Assembly (NCBI GenBank): GCA_964563165.1
Contig: CAZLWA010000078.1
Location: forward strand, 40,758-104,757
Length of the DNA stretch: 64,000 nt
Direction of reading: 5' to 3'
Origin: CAZLWA01 sp964563165
Lineage (GTDB): Bacteria; CLD3; SB21
In this document: positions 18,462-26,291 of the stretch, piece after piece
Layout: each line of letters opens with the position of its first letter
How positions within the stretch are numbered: position 1 is the first letter of the stretch
Made by a program: the position numbers and the translations under genes
The notes under the pieces: generated by a model
The model's input: only the letters and a program-made list of their open reading frames with translations
What the model was told of the DNA's origin: nothing
Database searches by the model: none

Positions 18462-18785
18462 ATGAAAAATAAATTCATCATCGTGTTCGTCACGACACGC
18501 GACGTCGCCGAGGCGGAAAAAATATCAAAAATACTAGTTGAAGAAAAATTAGCCGCATGCTGCAACATCGTGGACAAGATCCGATCGATCTATTTTTGGG
18601 ACGATAAAGTGTGTGATGAGAATGAATCCTTAATCCTCATCAAGACGCACAGTTCGAATTTTAAAAAACTGGAAAAGCGGATTCATTCGCTGCACAGCTA
18701 CGAAGTGCCTGAGATCGTGGCGATCCCTGTTGTTCAAGGCTCAAAAGAATATTTGAAATGGGTGAAGAAAAATTCGAGGATTTAA
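18462..18785 (+). CDS. cutA: CutA1 divalent-cation tolerance protein
   Basis: Small trimeric ferredoxin-like protein of 107 residues, associated with copper and other metal tolerance, though its real function is unsettled. The conserved N-terminal VFVTTRDVAEAEKIS, KLAACCNIV, the YFWDDKV strand and the C-terminal SYEVPEIVAIPV with EYLKWV are all present. The normal length and lack of a signal peptide suggest a cytoplasmic protein. Its last 4 bases overlap the end of the convergent polyprenyl synthetase gene. Confidence 0.93.
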   Translation: MKNKFIIVFVTTRDVAEAEKISKILVEEKLAACCNIVDKIRSIYFWDDKVCDENESLILIKTHSSNFKKLEKRIHSLHSYEVPEIVAIPVVQGSKEYLKWVKKNSRI

Positions 18786-19825
18786 GCGAAGGCAAATTTC
18801 TTTACGGCAGGTTTTTCAGGTACGGATTCCGCAATTTTTTCATATTCGTCTATGATCCTATCCGTTTTGGCTTTCAACTGATCGGACAGATCGTTCAGGA
18901 ATTCCAACGCGGCGACCGTGTCTCCCGAGGCCCCGGAAGAGAATCTTCTCAATTCATTTTGTGCGCCGTCCAGATGTTTCTTAATCGTAGAAAAAGTGAT
19001 CTTGAAAATTGAGAAACTCGTCATTCGCTGCACGAGATTGATCTTATTCACTTCGGTAAGATTGCGAATCCATTCCTTTATTTCGTCCTTATTTTCCGCG
19101 GCGTTCAACAGCTCGATGACCGGCAGGCTTACGTAACCGTGAGCCAGATCATTGTCCGAACCTTCGAGGAGGCCCATCATATCCTGAAGATCATCCGCTA
19201 TTTGATACGCCATGCCTAAGTGATGACCGAAACCGGTCAGGCCCTGAATGTGTTCCGCATTTTGCGACGTGATGCGCATACCGAGCGAACCGGCGAGGGC
19301 AAAGAGGGAAGCGGTTTTATCGTCGATGATCTGCAGGTATTCTTTTCTGGAAATATCCAAATTAAATAAAAGCTTATTCGAATGGATCTCGCTTTTGATC
19401 ATTTGTTTTATGGTCGACAGAAAATACGTCGCCGTTTCTTTCGGCAAATGGGTGACAAGCAGGTTCAGGCATTCGGCCAGCAAATAGTCTCCACTGAGAA
19501 TGGATGTCAGGTTGCCGTTTTGTTTCTGCGCGGCCAGCTGAAAGCGGCGCGAGTCCGTATCGTCCAGCACATCGTCGTGAAACAGCGAAGCCAGATGCAG
19601 GATCTCGATAGCGGCCGCGCCGTAAGCCAGTTTTGGCGTGGCCTTGCCTCCCAGCTGTCCCGAAGCCGCTACGATCATCGGGCGCAGGCGTTTGCCGCCG
19701 CGGTGCTGATTTTTCAGAATGTCTTTAAGATCCGCGCTTCCGGTATTCTCAAAAACTTCCAAGATAATTTTATCCGTTTCCACGATAAAATTCCGGATCC
19801 ACGGAAAATTCTCAAATGATTTCAT
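18782..19825 (-). CDS. Trans-type polyprenyl diphosphate synthase
   Basis: Isoprenoid chain-elongating enzyme (347 residues) that condenses isopentenyl diphosphate with allylic diphosphates, probably to make a quinone side chain or similar long prenyl chain. The first aspartate-rich motif is DDVLDD (residues 84-89, in FHDDVLDD) and the second is DDLQD (211-215). GGKRLRP and the later GSDNDLAHGYVSLP match the family. I chose the ATG at 19823-19825; a GTG six codons upstream is possible but lies in repeat sequence. No clear ribosome binding site is seen. Product chain length cannot be fixed from sequence alone. Confidence 0.9.
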   Translation of the reverse strand: MKSFENFPWIRNFIVETDKIILEVFENTGSADLKDILKNQHRGGKRLRPMIVAASGQLGGKATPKLAYGAAAIEILHLASLFHDDVLDDTDSRRFQLAAQKQNGNLTSILSGDYLLAECLNLLVTHLPKETATYFLSTIKQMIKSEIHSNKLLFNLDISRKEYLQIIDDKTASLFALAGSLGMRITSQNAEHIQGLTGFGHHLGMAYQIADDLQDMMGLLEGSDNDLAHGYVSLPVIELLNAAENKDEIKEWIRNLTEVNKINLVQRMTSFSIFKITFSTIKKHLDGAQNELRRFSSGASGDTVAALEFLNDLSDQLKAKTDRIIDEYEKIAESVPEKPAVKKFAFA

Positions 19826-19838
19826 AATTATTTTTTTT

Positions 19839-19953
19839 ACCACTGTGACACGGAGACACTGAGAAACTCAAAATTTAGCGATCAGCAATCAGCGATCAGC
19901 AATCAGCGATCAGCGATCAGCGATCAGCGATCAGCCATCAGCCATCAGCAATA
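19839..19953. repeat. Heptamer array AGCGATC (about 11 units) with 'GACACGGAGACACTGAG' phrase
   Basis: From 19877 to 19953 the sequence is an uninterrupted 7-base-period array with units AGCGATC, AGCAATC and AGCCATC. It is preceded at 19839-19867 by a copy of the 'cacggagacactgag' phrase and followed by further CTGAA-rich copies to about 20005. Confidence 0.9.
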
Positions 19954-20009
19954 AGCGTTTAACATTCAATATTCAGTTTTCAGCTGAGTGCTGAAAGCTG
20001 AAAGCTTTT

Positions 20010-20549
20010 TCACTTCCAGTGAACCGGGATCGACGTCAGCGTCGCTGAATTTACTTCCTCGCCGTGTATGAATCGTTCCAGTAAACCGTTTACCCCTTCG
20101 GATATTTTTTGCATAGTTTCCAGACGATTCAAAAAAGCCATGGCTGTTTTCTTGTCCTTGGCGCTCATCGATTTGAGAGATGACTTGAGCAATGCGGAAC
20201 TGTGCTTCATCGTTTCCAGGGCGGGTTCCAGTTCGCGCTTTTTCCGTTCGCGCACGAAATGCGTGATAATTTTCCAGATATCCTCATCCAATTCGTAATA
20301 ATCTTTGCGGTCGCCTTTGACTCGGACTTTCCTGATCACGCCCCATTCCCACAATGCGCGGATGTTCATGCTCGCGTTGCCGCGGCTGATGCCGAGCTGG
20401 CGGCACATGTCGTCGAGCGTCAGCGGTTTGTCGCTGCTGAAGAGGACCGCATATAATTGGCCCATAACCTTATTAATGCCCCAGAAAAAGCCGATCTCGC
20501 CCCAGCTTTGCGTGAAATGATCGATGGATTTTTCTAAGGATCTGTTCAT
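20010..20549 (-). CDS. GbsR/MarR-family transcriptional regulator
   Basis: Cytoplasmic DNA-binding protein of 179 residues. The N-terminal half is a winged helix-turn-helix (LTLDDMCRQLGISRGNASMNIRAL) with the GbsR-type lead-in WGEIGFFWGINKVMGQLYA; the C-terminal half is helical and probably dimerises. GbsR proteins control compatible-solute or envelope genes, but here no such gene is adjacent. The promoter and an 8-bp-arm palindrome directly downstream of its -10 suggest that it regulates itself. Confidence 0.88.
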   Translation of the reverse strand: MNRSLEKSIDHFTQSWGEIGFFWGINKVMGQLYAVLFSSDKPLTLDDMCRQLGISRGNASMNIRALWEWGVIRKVRVKGDRKDYYELDEDIWKIITHFVRERKKRELEPALETMKHSSALLKSSLKSMSAKDKKTAMAFLNRLETMQKISEGVNGLLERFIHGEEVNSATLTSIPVHWK

Positions 20550-20562
20550 GAAGCCCGTTTTA

Positions 20563-20586
20563 AAGTTTCAATTATTTCTGAAACTT
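20563..20586. promoter_or_regulatory. Operator-like palindrome of the GbsR-type gene
   Basis: Arms AAGTTTCA (20563-20570) and TGAAACTT (20579-20586) are perfect inverted repeats with 8 bases between them. They lie between the predicted transcription start and the ATG of the regulator gene, a usual place for autorepression. Confidence 0.55.
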
Positions 20587-20597
20587 CGTTATAGCCA

Positions 20598-20626
20598 ATA
20601 ATAAGGGAAAAAAGGGGAATTGTCAA
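20598..20626 (-). promoter_or_regulatory. Predicted sigma70-type promoter of the GbsR-type gene
   Basis: On the minus strand TTGACA (20621-20626), a 17-base spacer and TATTAT (20598-20603): a near-consensus promoter. The start would be near 20591, just upstream of the palindrome. Confidence 0.7.
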
Positions 20627-20782
20627 GAGGGGTGTGAATAACGGGATAGATGGACGGGGATTAATGAAGTTTTAGACAGGAGGCATTATCCCGAGGGACT
20701 CCTTAGGAACGTTGCTTTCCAAAGAACTCCTCAGAATAGGTTTGGTAAAGAATTACCGTCGTATGGTTCCCTCGGAGTGTTT

Positions 20783-21031
20783 TTACTTATTCAACTTGTC
20801 AAGTATTTCGTAAGCAAAGCATTTGAATTCCGGTTCGTCTCGCTGATCAAGCCGTGTCAAGTTGCAAACAAGTTCTTCGTTTTGGTCATCGTTCTTCTTA
20901 CAACTCAAACATAGGTGTGGTTTTGGAAATAAGTTGGGATTTACTTCCGTTCCATCATCGTCAAAATACGGCATTGTCTTGTTGTTTAAAATTGCACATG
21001 AGGCATCGGGCACAAATGTTATTCTTCTCAA
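20783..21031 (-). CDS. Small cysteine-containing protein coupled to the Mrr remnant
   Basis: An 82-residue protein that I cannot assign to a function. It has a CLSCKK pair and two later cysteines (LVCNL, FKCFAYE), so it may bind zinc. No signal peptide or membrane segment is seen. Its ATG overlaps the stop of the Mrr-like reading frame by 4 bases (ATGA type), so it is translationally coupled to it. A role with the nuclease is inferred only from this arrangement. Confidence 0.6.
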   Translation of the reverse strand: MRRITFVPDASCAILNNKTMPYFDDDGTEVNPNLFPKPHLCLSCKKNDDQNEELVCNLTRLDQRDEPEFKCFAYEILDKLNK

Positions 21032-21782
21032 AAATAGTCGCTGTCAAGTTTTTTTATTTCGTATGTCTGTTGTGTGTTTACTCCAAGGTTGTAGTCAATC
21101 ATTAGTTGTGCTAATTGATGTCCGTCTATTAAAACAATCTTGGCTTCATTCTTTGGTGAATATTCAAGAGCGTCTTTGGTGAAAGAAGATGTCGTGACGA
21201 AGATTCCTTTCTTTGCACCTTGTCCGGCCAACGCACCAACAAACTTATGTATCTCTGGTCTGCCTACAACACTTCCAGGCTGCCAACGCTTCGCTTGAAT
21301 GTAAATAATATCAAGTCCAAGCTTGTCTTCTTTGATTGTTCCGTCAATTCCTTCGTCGCCACTTTTACCAATCGCTTTTCCCGCGTCTTTGATTGAACCA
21401 CCACAACCCATTTTAACTAACAGTTCAACTGCAAGTCGTTCAAAGAAAGAAGGGGAGAGTTCAATCACTTTGTTTATGAGTTCCTGTGTGAGTGTTTTTC
21501 TCAAACGCAAATAGGCACTCTAGGTTTTCTTCAGGTGTCTGTACGATCTGTTCAGCCGTTTCAACTTCTGTTTCTTCCCCAACGTCGTTGCGGTTATAAT
21601 TCTGAAACTCTAAAAACGGAGGAAACTGTCTTAGAAACTTTGCATCAATTTTTGTCGGGTTGGATTTAAGTACGTCTTTACCAACCTGTGTAATAATAAA
21701 TGTGGCCCGTTTCGGTGAGTCAATAAGTCCTGCCGTCCGAAACTTGTTCTTATATTGCTTACAATTAGTATCTGGATTTTGC
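21028..21782 (-). pseudogene. Mrr-type restriction endonuclease, frameshifted and N-terminally truncated
   Basis: The downstream frame (21028-21510, 160 residues) carries an Mrr catalytic domain: SGDEGIDG with the active-site Asp, then IYIQAKRW (Q-x-K), VGRPEIHKFVGAL and TTSSFTKDAL. Upstream, in another frame, 21518-21782 encodes the rest of a family-typical Mrr N-domain (AGLIDSPKR, then KIDAKFLRQFPPF, then TPEENLE). The two halves join at about 21517, where one extra base (or two missing) breaks the frame; the next codon in the nuclease frame is a TAG. The frame closes with a stop near 21783, and a CCCCCTAACCCC repeat lies beyond. The isolated nuclease domain could still be made from an internal TTG. 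Sequencing error is the alternative for the frameshift, but not for the truncation. Confidence 0.75.
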
Positions 21783-21825
21783 TACGGTGGTAAGCTATGA
21801 ATCTTTTCATTGCAGGTCAACACCA

Positions 21826-21856
21826 AATCCCCCTAACCCCTTTACAAGGGGGAATG
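21826..21856. repeat. CCCCCTAACCCC...AAGGGGG repeat element
   Basis: A copy of the element AAATCCCCCTAACCCC-TTTACAAGGGGGAA, self-complementary at its ends, lies at the truncated end of the Mrr remnant. Many further copies are at 23.0-23.5 kb. Confidence 0.75.
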
Positions 21857-21866
21857 AGAACTGCTT

Positions 21867-22307
21867 TCATTCTTTCTCCGCAAACGCTTTAAATTGTTCG
21901 AGAGTATTTTGAACCTGCCTTTTGAAGACTCCCGGCATGAAGAAAGCCATCAGGCTGGGCACGACGCCGTTGAACTTGGTGTATTCGATCTCCGCATCGT
22001 ATCGCGTTTTGTTCTTCTCCAATACAGTGAAACAATTTTTCATGGTGTTGACCATGTGGATGTGTTCATAGAGGCCGCTGATCTCATGAGGCAAATTCCT
22101 GGCTGTGATCGTTTCGATCAATTCCAGTTTACGTTTTCCCAAATGAAAAACGATCCGGGATTTCGCTCCCGGGGCGCCGGGGGATCCGCTGATCGGAGTG
22201 GTGCTGACAAATCCCTCCTGCCATTGTTTGCGGTTTTCATTGTTGTCAAACAGCTCAACAACTCTATTAATGGGCAAACTAATTTCGACCGTGCAGATGA
22301 ATTTCAT
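21867..22307 (-). CDS. SRPBCC (START-like) family protein
   Basis: A 146-residue protein with the pattern of the SRPBCC/polyketide-cyclase fold: the N-terminal strand and helix CTVEISLPINRVVELFDN, a WQEGF turn, alternating beta strands and a long C-terminal helix. The fold makes a hydrophobic pocket for small ligands; the ligand is unknown. It precedes a DinB-like gene by about 100 bases in the transcription order of this strand, but the pair need not share a function. Confidence 0.75.
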   Translation of the reverse strand: MKFICTVEISLPINRVVELFDNNENRKQWQEGFVSTTPISGSPGAPGAKSRIVFHLGKRKLELIETITARNLPHEISGLYEHIHMVNTMKNCFTVLEKNKTRYDAEIEYTKFNGVVPSLMAFFMPGVFKRQVQNTLEQFKAFAEKE

Positions 22308-22409
22308 ATTCTCTGATTTACTGAAGATGAGCGGGATTCCATATTTCTGTTTTCTTAATATTTCTTATTTTTTCACCCCGGAGGGAGAAAAAGTTTGCAG
22401 ATTCCGCAT

Positions 22410-22934
22410 CTACCTTTCCAAATTTCTCAGCACGGCTTTCCGGTGATGCTCGACGTGGTAGATCGTGAAATACATCATCTCCCTGAGTGTCAGCTTGCCG
22501 AGCAGCGGATGCGGTAAAATATAAGTGTCGAGCTGCTGCTCGGAATAAGCGTCTATATTTTTAATCAGCTGTGCGACGGCATGTAATAACTTATTTCTCA
22601 ATATTTCTTTTTGTTTGGGCTCGACCATCGCCGGAATGAACCGGCCCGTTGCTTTTCCTCCCGATTCGAGTTTTGTGTGATATTTTTTGACCAGGCCTTC
22701 GTAGTCTTTTGAAGGCCGGTTGGCTCTTCCAAAAATCAGTTTGATCAGAAATTTAGGAAGCGCGAGGATCTTGGTCAACGGCGAAACCGCGCGTAGGATA
22801 TGATCCAGTTGCTGTCCCGCAGTCCATTTGCCGGGCGGTGCGAACGTAAAATCGCTGTCACTTAATGCCACGATGAGATCGGTAAATACCTGATGATTGG
22901 ATGTTAGTTTGTTCGAGATCTCTTGTTTTGTCAA
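22410..22934 (-). CDS. DinB-family protein
   Basis: A 174-residue four-helix-bundle protein of the DinB/YfiT type. The three metal-binding histidines are visible: His45 (QLDHILRA) and the pair His160-x3-His164 (YHVEHHRKA). Such proteins bind nickel or zinc; some are thiol-S-transferases, but most have no known substrate. The length is normal, it has no signal peptide, and it is followed on this strand by the SRPBCC gene. Confidence 0.82.
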   Translation of the reverse strand: MTKQEISNKLTSNHQVFTDLIVALSDSDFTFAPPGKWTAGQQLDHILRAVSPLTKILALPKFLIKLIFGRANRPSKDYEGLVKKYHTKLESGGKATGRFIPAMVEPKQKEILRNKLLHAVAQLIKNIDAYSEQQLDTYILPHPLLGKLTLREMMYFTIYHVEHHRKAVLRNLER

Positions 22935-23654
22935 TTTGTGCCGGCCTATTTTTTATTTTAAAGATTTTGAAAATATTGATATTTTGATTGAGGATCAAGA
23001 CCAATAACAATATCCTAACCCCTTTTGCTAAAAGGGACAGGAATTTCAAACGTCTCGTTTGAAAAACCTCCCTATCCCCCTTGAAAAGGGGGCAGCTCTT
23101 CCACGCGGTCAGAATAATCTGCGTGGGGGGATTAATTTCAGCGGCTCGAAATTTCCTTTTGACGACCTTAATAAAGAATTGCCTCACTTCTAAAAATCCC
23201 CCTAACCCCCTTTACAAGGGGGAAGAAAACCAAATCCCCCTAACCTCTTTGGTAAAGGGGAAGGAATTTCAAACGTCTCGTTTGGAAAATCTCCCTATCC
23301 CCTTGAAAAGGGGGCAGCACTTCCACGCGGTCAGAATAATCTGCGTGGGGGGATTAATTTCAGCGGCTCGAAATTCCTTTTGACGACCTTAATAAAGAAT
23401 TGCCTCACTTCTAAAAATCCCCCTAACCCCCTTTACAAGGGGGAAGAAAACCAAATCCCCCTAAACCCTTTAAAAAAAGGAGGAATAAAACCAATCTCCC
23501 TAGCCCCGCGCTTTAGCGTGGGGATCGCGGAATCCAAAATATCATGGACTTTAGCCCAAACGAATCGGATGAAAAAAAATATTATCTTGAATACAATAGA
23601 CGACTTTCCTACTTTGTTTTTCATTGGGATTTTATTTTTATTACAAATTTATTT
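22935..23654. repeat. Repeat block with a roughly 220-bp direct duplication
   Basis: This 720-base gap has no gene. It holds about eight copies of CCCCCTAACCCC...AAGGGG elements and a direct duplication: roughly 23015-23231 and 23232-23453, offset about 222 bases. Each copy contains TTTCAAACGTCTCGTTTG, a CCACGC...GCGTGG hairpin around GGTCAGAATAATCT, and GGATTAATTTCAGCGGCTCG. In copy one, TTTCAAACG-TCT-CGTTTGAAA is a perfect inverted repeat. Reading frames through it (such as 23081-23383) only translate the repeat. The last 120 bases before ribD are AT-rich. Confidence 0.85.
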
Positions 23655-24773
23655 TTGAACAACCACGAATTTTACATACGGCAAACATTGAGACTGGCGC
23701 GGAAAGGTTTGGGAAAAACCGGCACGAATCCGTTAGTGGGAGCGGTTTTAGTTAAAACGGTCAACGGAAACGAAACCGTTATCGGAAAAGGTTACCACAC
23801 CGCGTACGGCAAGCCGCACGCGGAAGTGGAAGCGGTCCGGAATGCCAAGAAAAATGGTTTTTCGGATTTATCGGCAGCTATCTTATATGTCAATTTGGAA
23901 CCCTGCTGCCATGCCGGCAAAACGCCGCCGTGCACGGACCTGATCATCCTTGGAAAAATCCCGCATGTGGTTTTCGGGACGCTCGACCCGTTCAAGAGAG
24001 TTTCGGGCAAAGGAGCGGCGCAACTTCTGGCGGCGGGAGTTCAGGTCGAGTACGGAATATTAGAAGACGAATGCCGTGAACTGAATAAATTTTTTTTCAA
24101 GCACGTCCGCACGGGACTGCCGTGGGTCACTTTGAAAATGGCGCAATCGCTCGACGGCAAGATCGCCACGGCAAGCGGCGACTCGAAATGGGTCAGTTCA
24201 GAAGCGTCGCGCAAACACGTCCACAAACTGCGACGGGAATATGACGCCGTACTCGTCGGCGCGGGGACCGTGCTCCGGGACGATCCTTCATTGAATGTGC
24301 GTTTGGTGAAAGGACGAAGCCCCAAAAGGATTGTCGTTGACGGCCGTTTGCGGATACCGATACATTGTCACCTGGTCAGCGATCCCTTGCGGAATCAAAC
24401 GATCGTTGTGACGGTAAAGAATTCCAATAAAAAAAAAATTCAGGCCATCAAAAGCCGCGGCGTTGGGGTTTTGGAGTTTCCGGCTGATAATTTTCACGTT
24501 AATTTAAAATCGGCTCTGAAAGTATTGGTTTCGAAAGAAAAAATCGCCTCGATCCTGGTGGAAGGCGGCGCGGGGATCTACGGTGAATTTTTGAAGAATA
24601 AATTAGCCGACGACGTGAAAGTCTATCTGGCGCCGAAAATGGTCGGCGAGGGCATAGGTGCGATCGCCGGCGCATTGACAAGAAAAATCAAGCGGGCGAT
24701 TAAACTTGAAAAATTCTCGGTAACAAGAGTCGGCTGCGATCTTCTCATTCAAGCGGAAATTCAAAAAAAATGA
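23655..24773 (+). CDS. ribD: Bifunctional riboflavin biosynthesis protein RibD
   Basis: Cytoplasmic enzyme for two riboflavin steps: deamination of the pyrimidine intermediate and reduction of its ribosyl side chain. The N-terminal deaminase has zinc motifs HAEVEA and EPCCHAGKTPPC. The C-terminal reductase has KMAQSLDGKIATASGDSKW, VGAGTVLRDDP and LVEGGAGIYGEF. Family homology begins at NNHEFYIRQTL, so I placed the start at the TTG 23655-23657 (372 residues). An ATG at 23544 is in frame but adds 37 unlike residues next to the repeats, and neither has a good ribosome binding site. The stop overlaps the next gene by 4 bases. No other rib genes are in the window. Confidence 0.9.
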   Translation: MNNHEFYIRQTLRLARKGLGKTGTNPLVGAVLVKTVNGNETVIGKGYHTAYGKPHAEVEAVRNAKKNGFSDLSAAILYVNLEPCCHAGKTPPCTDLIILGKIPHVVFGTLDPFKRVSGKGAAQLLAAGVQVEYGILEDECRELNKFFFKHVRTGLPWVTLKMAQSLDGKIATASGDSKWVSSEASRKHVHKLRREYDAVLVGAGTVLRDDPSLNVRLVKGRSPKRIVVDGRLRIPIHCHLVSDPLRNQTIVVTVKNSNKKKIQAIKSRGVGVLEFPADNFHVNLKSALKVLVSKEKIASILVEGGAGIYGEFLKNKLADDVKVYLAPKMVGEGIGAIAGALTRKIKRAIKLEKFSVTRVGCDLLIQAEIQKK

Positions 24774-25420
24774 TGTTCATAATTTTACAAAGCGGCGCGG
24801 CGTTTGCCTACGGCCTCGGCATCGGATTCGTCAACTCCATTCCGTTCGGACCGGTTAGTTTTTCGATCATTGAAACGAGTTTTAAGCGCGGATTTTGGCA
24901 AGCGTTCATGATCGGCGTCGGCGCGCTGATCGTGGATGTACTGTATTGTACCGTGGGCATTTTCGGCATTTCGCTGATCCAGGATTACGCCGTCACGTTT
25001 TTTCAGCCGCTCGGATGCCCCGTGCTGGCGATTCTCGGCGCGCGGCTGATCTACCTGAGCCGGAGCGGACGGCTTCAACAAACGTTTCATCCGCCGACCC
25101 AAAAAGAACTGACTAAAAATTTCTCATTAGGAATAATGCTCTTCTTAACAAATCCCTTGCCAATCGGCTTTTGGATTTTCACGGCAGGATATATTTTTTC
25201 GTATCAATTAATCGGAATAAATATGCCGGATAAGGTCGGTTTCATTGTCGGCATGACGATCGGGACCGCCTTGTGGTTTTTTCTTCTGGCGAAAGTGATC
25301 GCATGGAAGCGCATGACGATTTCTGAAGATACTATCCGGAAAATTTCCGTGGGTACGGGGGCTATCCTGTTGGCGTTTGGCATATACCTGGGCTATCGTT
25401 ATGTGTTAACTTTTTATTGA
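24770..25420 (+). CDS. LysE/RhtB-type exporter family membrane protein
   Basis: Inner-membrane protein of 216 residues with about six hydrophobic helices. The N-terminal GFVNSIPFGPVSFSIIETSFKRGF matches the LysE superfamily (the xPGP-like motif is PFGP) and a later LTNPLPIGFW block repeats it. Members export amino acids or other small compounds; the substrate is unknown. Its ATG overlaps the ribD stop (ATGA) and its stop overlaps the next start, so the three genes form a tight operon. Confidence 0.8.
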   Translation: MMFIILQSGAAFAYGLGIGFVNSIPFGPVSFSIIETSFKRGFWQAFMIGVGALIVDVLYCTVGIFGISLIQDYAVTFFQPLGCPVLAILGARLIYLSRSGRLQQTFHPPTQKELTKNFSLGIMLFLTNPLPIGFWIFTAGYIFSYQLIGINMPDKVGFIVGMTIGTALWFFLLAKVIAWKRMTISEDTIRKISVGTGAILLAFGIYLGYRYVLTFY

Positions 25421-26085
25421 GAGAAGCATTGGACAAACTCATTCCCATTGATCTTCTCATTTTTGATCTGGACGGGACGTTGGTGGATTCGCTGGACGAT
25501 ATAGTTCAATCGGTGAATCACACTCTGGCTCAATTGGGATTCCGGCCCTTGCAAAAGCAGGAAATCAGAGGCTTCGTGGGTGACGGAATTGAAAATTTAC
25601 TCATACGTTCGGTGGAATCTCAAGCCGAAGCGTCCACGGCCGTCATTCGTCAGGCCGCAGAGATCTACACCGGGCATCAAGACGCGCATTGTCTGGATCA
25701 CGCGAAATTATATCCGCACGTAAGACAAACGCTTGAGCACTTTGGCCCGAAAAAAAAAGCCGTGATCAGTAATAAGCCCGAATATTTCAGTAAGAAGATC
25801 CTGACCGCGCTCGATGCAGCGGAATTTTTTGATGTGATTCTAGGCGGGGATTCCCTGAAAGAAAGAAAACCGGATCCGGAGCCGGTCCGTCATATTCTGA
25901 AATTATTAAGCGTTGAAAACCGGCGGGCTGTGATCGTCGGGGACGGTCGTCAGGATATCGCGTGCGGTAAAGCGGCCGGAATTAGCACGTGCGGCGTGAC
26001 GTATGGTTTCCGCTCGAAAGAGGAAATTAGCGATGCGGATTTTGTTATAGATAATTTGTTTGAGTTAAGTAAGATTTATTGTTAG
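25417..26085 (+). CDS. HAD-family hydrolase, phosphoglycolate phosphatase-like
   Basis: Cytoplasmic phosphatase of 222 residues with the HAD motifs: I FDLDGTLVDS (Asp17 nucleophile, Asp19), II VISNKPE, III the lysine in ERKPDPEP and IV VGDGRQD. A helical cap (HTLAQLGF to GFVGDGIENLL) matches the Gph/PGPase class. The start is a TTG at 25417 overlapping the LysE-type stop; a second TTG at 25429 is also possible. The position after ribD may reflect removal of the phosphate from a riboflavin intermediate, a step done by HAD enzymes in other bacteria; this is inference. Confidence 0.85.
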   Translation: MREALDKLIPIDLLIFDLDGTLVDSLDDIVQSVNHTLAQLGFRPLQKQEIRGFVGDGIENLLIRSVESQAEASTAVIRQAAEIYTGHQDAHCLDHAKLYPHVRQTLEHFGPKKKAVISNKPEYFSKKILTALDAAEFFDVILGGDSLKERKPDPEPVRHILKLLSVENRRAVIVGDGRQDIACGKAAGISTCGVTYGFRSKEEISDADFVIDNLFELSKIYC

Positions 26086-26288
26086 CGGTCAGTCCGGCAG
26101 CAGTCAGCCCAGAGCTGGAGTGTTGGAGTATTGGTTTGGCGTTGACCTTTCACTTTTGATTTTCTTAGTGTCTTTGTGGATATGATTTCAGAAAGGCAAA
26201 TAGCCGTATTCAGCATCTGGCTGATCGCTGAAAGCTGACTGCTAAAAACTAACAACAGATAACTGACAACTGATAACTGACAACTGTA
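26086..26288. repeat. Repeat region with heptamer array AACTGAC/AACTGAT
   Basis: It begins with CAGTC/CAGCAGTCAGC heptamer-like copies, continues with TTCTTAGTGTCTTTGTGG (26161-26178) and ends in a 7-base-period array at about 26247-26286 (AACTAAC, AACAGAT, AACTGAC, AACTGAT, AACTGAC, AACTG). The array ends just 5 bases before the DUF58 ATG, so that gene's ribosome binding region is repeat sequence. Confidence 0.8.
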
Positions 26289-26291
26289 ATA

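Noticed and set aside
19877..19953. CRISPR array
   Set aside because: The period is 7 bases with no spacers; no cas gene is present.
20690..20776. CCGAGGGA...TCCCTCGG inverted repeat as a terminator
   Set aside because: The arms are about 70 bases apart and the intervening fold is unclear.
23015..23453. Direct repeats as CRISPR or as insertion-sequence ends
   Set aside because: The two long copies are near identical over their whole length, with no spacers and no transposase.
23544..23654. ribD start at ATG 23544
   Set aside because: The extra 37 residues do not fit RibD and lie next to the repeat block.
23081..23658. Frames of 100 and 92 residues containing NPPNPLYKGE
   Set aside because: They are translations of the CCCCCTAACCCC repeats and of the tandem duplication.
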